Positions 21,087 through 21,955 of a DNA stretch of 21,955 bases are shown here, piece after piece (the stretch's first letter is position 1; every line of letters begins with the position of its first letter). A program made the position numbers and the translations under genes. Source of the stretch: an uncultured Erysipelotrichaceae bacterium (GTDB lineage: Bacteria > Bacillota_I > Bacilli_A > RF39 > UBA660). The DNA lies in NCBI GenBank assembly GCA_902783435.1, contig CACZQV010000065.1, positions 1 through 21,955 on the forward strand, in the 5' to 3' direction. The notes beneath the pieces are model-generated. The model was not told where the DNA came from, did not search any database, and saw nothing but the letters and a program-made list of their open reading frames with translations.

Positions 21087-21955
21087 AACTCCTCCTTTTT
21101 ACTTCTAAGTTGTCCACAGGCAGCACTAATATTACCACCGAATTCGCGTCGAATTGTTACTCCTACATTATTCTTTTTAAGTATATCATAAAATCTCATA
21201 ATTTGAATAGTATTTGTTCTCTTAAATTGAATATTATTAGTCTCATTATATGGAATTAAATTAATATAACAATTAATTCCACGTACTAATTTAGCTAATT
21301 CTTCTGCACACTTATCACTATCATTAACATCTTTTAATAAAATATATTCAAAAGTAACTCTTCTATTAGTTCTTTCTAAATAAGTCTTAATAGCAGGAAT
21401 TAATTTTTCTAAAGGATATGCCTTATTAATAGGCATAATCTTATCTCTTAATTCATTATTAGGAGCATGCAAACTAATAGCTAGATTTATTTGTAATGGA
21501 AAATTACTAAATTCAAGTACCTTAGGTACTAATCCACAAGTAGATACAGTTATATGACGAGCTCCTATAGCTAATCCTTTAGGATTATTAATTATTTCAA
21601 AGAATTTAATTAAATTATCATAATTATCAAAAGGTTCTCCTATACCCATAACTACTACATGACTAATTCTCTCTCCAAGTAGTTTTTCTATCATAAGTAT
21701 TTGTAGAACCATTTCATGTACTTCTAAGTTTCTAACTTTCTTTCTTCTTCCAGATTCACAGAACTTACATCCCATATTACATCCAACTTGACTAGATATA
21801 CATATACTATTACCATAATCATGTTTCATTAATACAGCTTCTATATGTTCATTATCTTCTAATTCAAACAAGTACTTACAAACATCTACATCTTCTTGTA
21901 CATCTACTATTTTTAATCTTTCTATAGAATAATTATTCTTTAATTCTTCTATTAA
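21083..21955 (-). CDS. rlmN: 23S rRNA/tRNA adenine-C2 methyltransferase RlmN, 5' end outside window
   Basis: Dual-specificity radical SAM enzyme that makes m2A2503 in 23S rRNA and m2A37 in tRNA. The frame is open to the window edge with no start codon, giving 290 residues of a protein usually about 345 long, so roughly 55 N-terminal residues are missing; an internal TTG at 21871 is not a start. Family features: KYLFELEDNEHIEAVLM, cluster motif CNMGCKFC, GIGEPFDNYDN, the STCGL cysteine region, ISLHAPNNELRDKIMPIN and LIPYN. The C-terminal catalytic cysteine is in GGNISAACGQL. First visible gene of the rlmN-prpC-prkC-rsgA-rpe operon. Confidence 0.96.
   Translation of the reverse strand, partial: LIEELKNNYSIERLKIVDVQEDVDVCKYLFELEDNEHIEAVLMKHDYGNSICISSQVGCNMGCKFCESGRRKKVRNLEVHEMVLQILMIEKLLGERISHVVVMGIGEPFDNYDNLIKFFEIINNPKGLAIGARHITVSTCGLVPKVLEFSNFPLQINLAISLHAPNNELRDKIMPINKAYPLEKLIPAIKTYLERTNRRVTFEYILLKDVNDSDKCAEELAKLVRGINCYINLIPYNETNNIQFKRTNTIQIMRFYDILKKNNVGVTIRREFGGNISAACGQLRSKKEEL

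Noticed and set aside
1..21955. CRISPR arrays, insertion sequences, prophage or integrase
   Set aside because: No regularly spaced direct repeats with unique spacers, no transposase or integrase motifs, and no att-like duplication at the tRNA-Leu edge could be seen.

Overview
The window reads as chromosomal DNA of a low-GC, endospore-forming Firmicute, probably an anaerobic, uncultured Bacilli or Erysipelotrichia-like lineage. The grounds are very AT-rich DNA with AT-ending codons, TAA/TAG/TGA all used as stops, and strong GGAGG-type ribosome binding sites. There is also a spoVA/sporulation sigma operon, a class B sortase, a PASTA kinase and phosphatase pair, and a class III (oxygen-sensitive) ribonucleotide reductase. 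The lineage is inferred from gene content only. Almost everything is on the minus strand; only an RNHCP protein, a Crp/Fnr regulator and a tiny hydrophobic peptide gene are on plus.

Layout by coordinate. 1-80: partial tRNA-Leu(CAA) with its own promoter. 112-1417: scpB and scpA, the condensin accessory subunits. 1456-2256: dinD, an SOS-type gene. 2470-3663: a secreted cysteine-rich protein of unknown function, divergent from 3760-4062 (RNHCP zinc protein); their -35 boxes abut. 4110-8412: a sporulation operon, read sigF-like sigma, spoVAC, spoVAD, spoVAE, an unlisted 38-residue membrane protein, a class B sortase, and an unknown 269-residue protein. 8441-8815: the only long gap without a large gene. 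It holds a compact, highly structured two-transcript locus that encodes a 24-residue hydrophobic peptide on plus and looks like a type I toxin-antitoxin module. 8816-11965: nrdD-nrdG-dut, supplying dNTPs anaerobically and removing dUTP. 12107-12736: a divergent Crp/Fnr-family regulator behind a 22-bp perfect dyad. 12749-15417: tex and a YfcE-type phosphodiesterase. 15496-16098: an anchored 3D-domain cell wall protein. 16149-17003: a single-pass membrane protein with NPEPVV repeats. 17049-21955: rlmN-prpC-prkC-rsgA-rpe, the conserved Firmicutes ribosome-maturation and Ser/Thr-phosphorylation operon, with rlmN running off the right edge.

How the genes work together. Three themes dominate: DNA maintenance (scpAB, dinD, nrdDG-dut), spore formation (sigma factor with the SpoVA channel that moves dipicolinic acid, plus a sortase that could decorate the forespore or spore surface), and cell-wall-linked signalling (PASTA kinase, its phosphatase, 3D-domain protein). 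Genes are tightly packed with 1-4 nt overlaps and short leaders. Convergent pairs share bidirectional hairpin terminators (4065-4091 and 12737-12767).

The two most interesting items are the peptide/antisense RNA locus at 8516-8814 and the sortase plus small membrane protein built into the spoVA operon. All function calls come from motif reading by eye; no database search or folding program was run.
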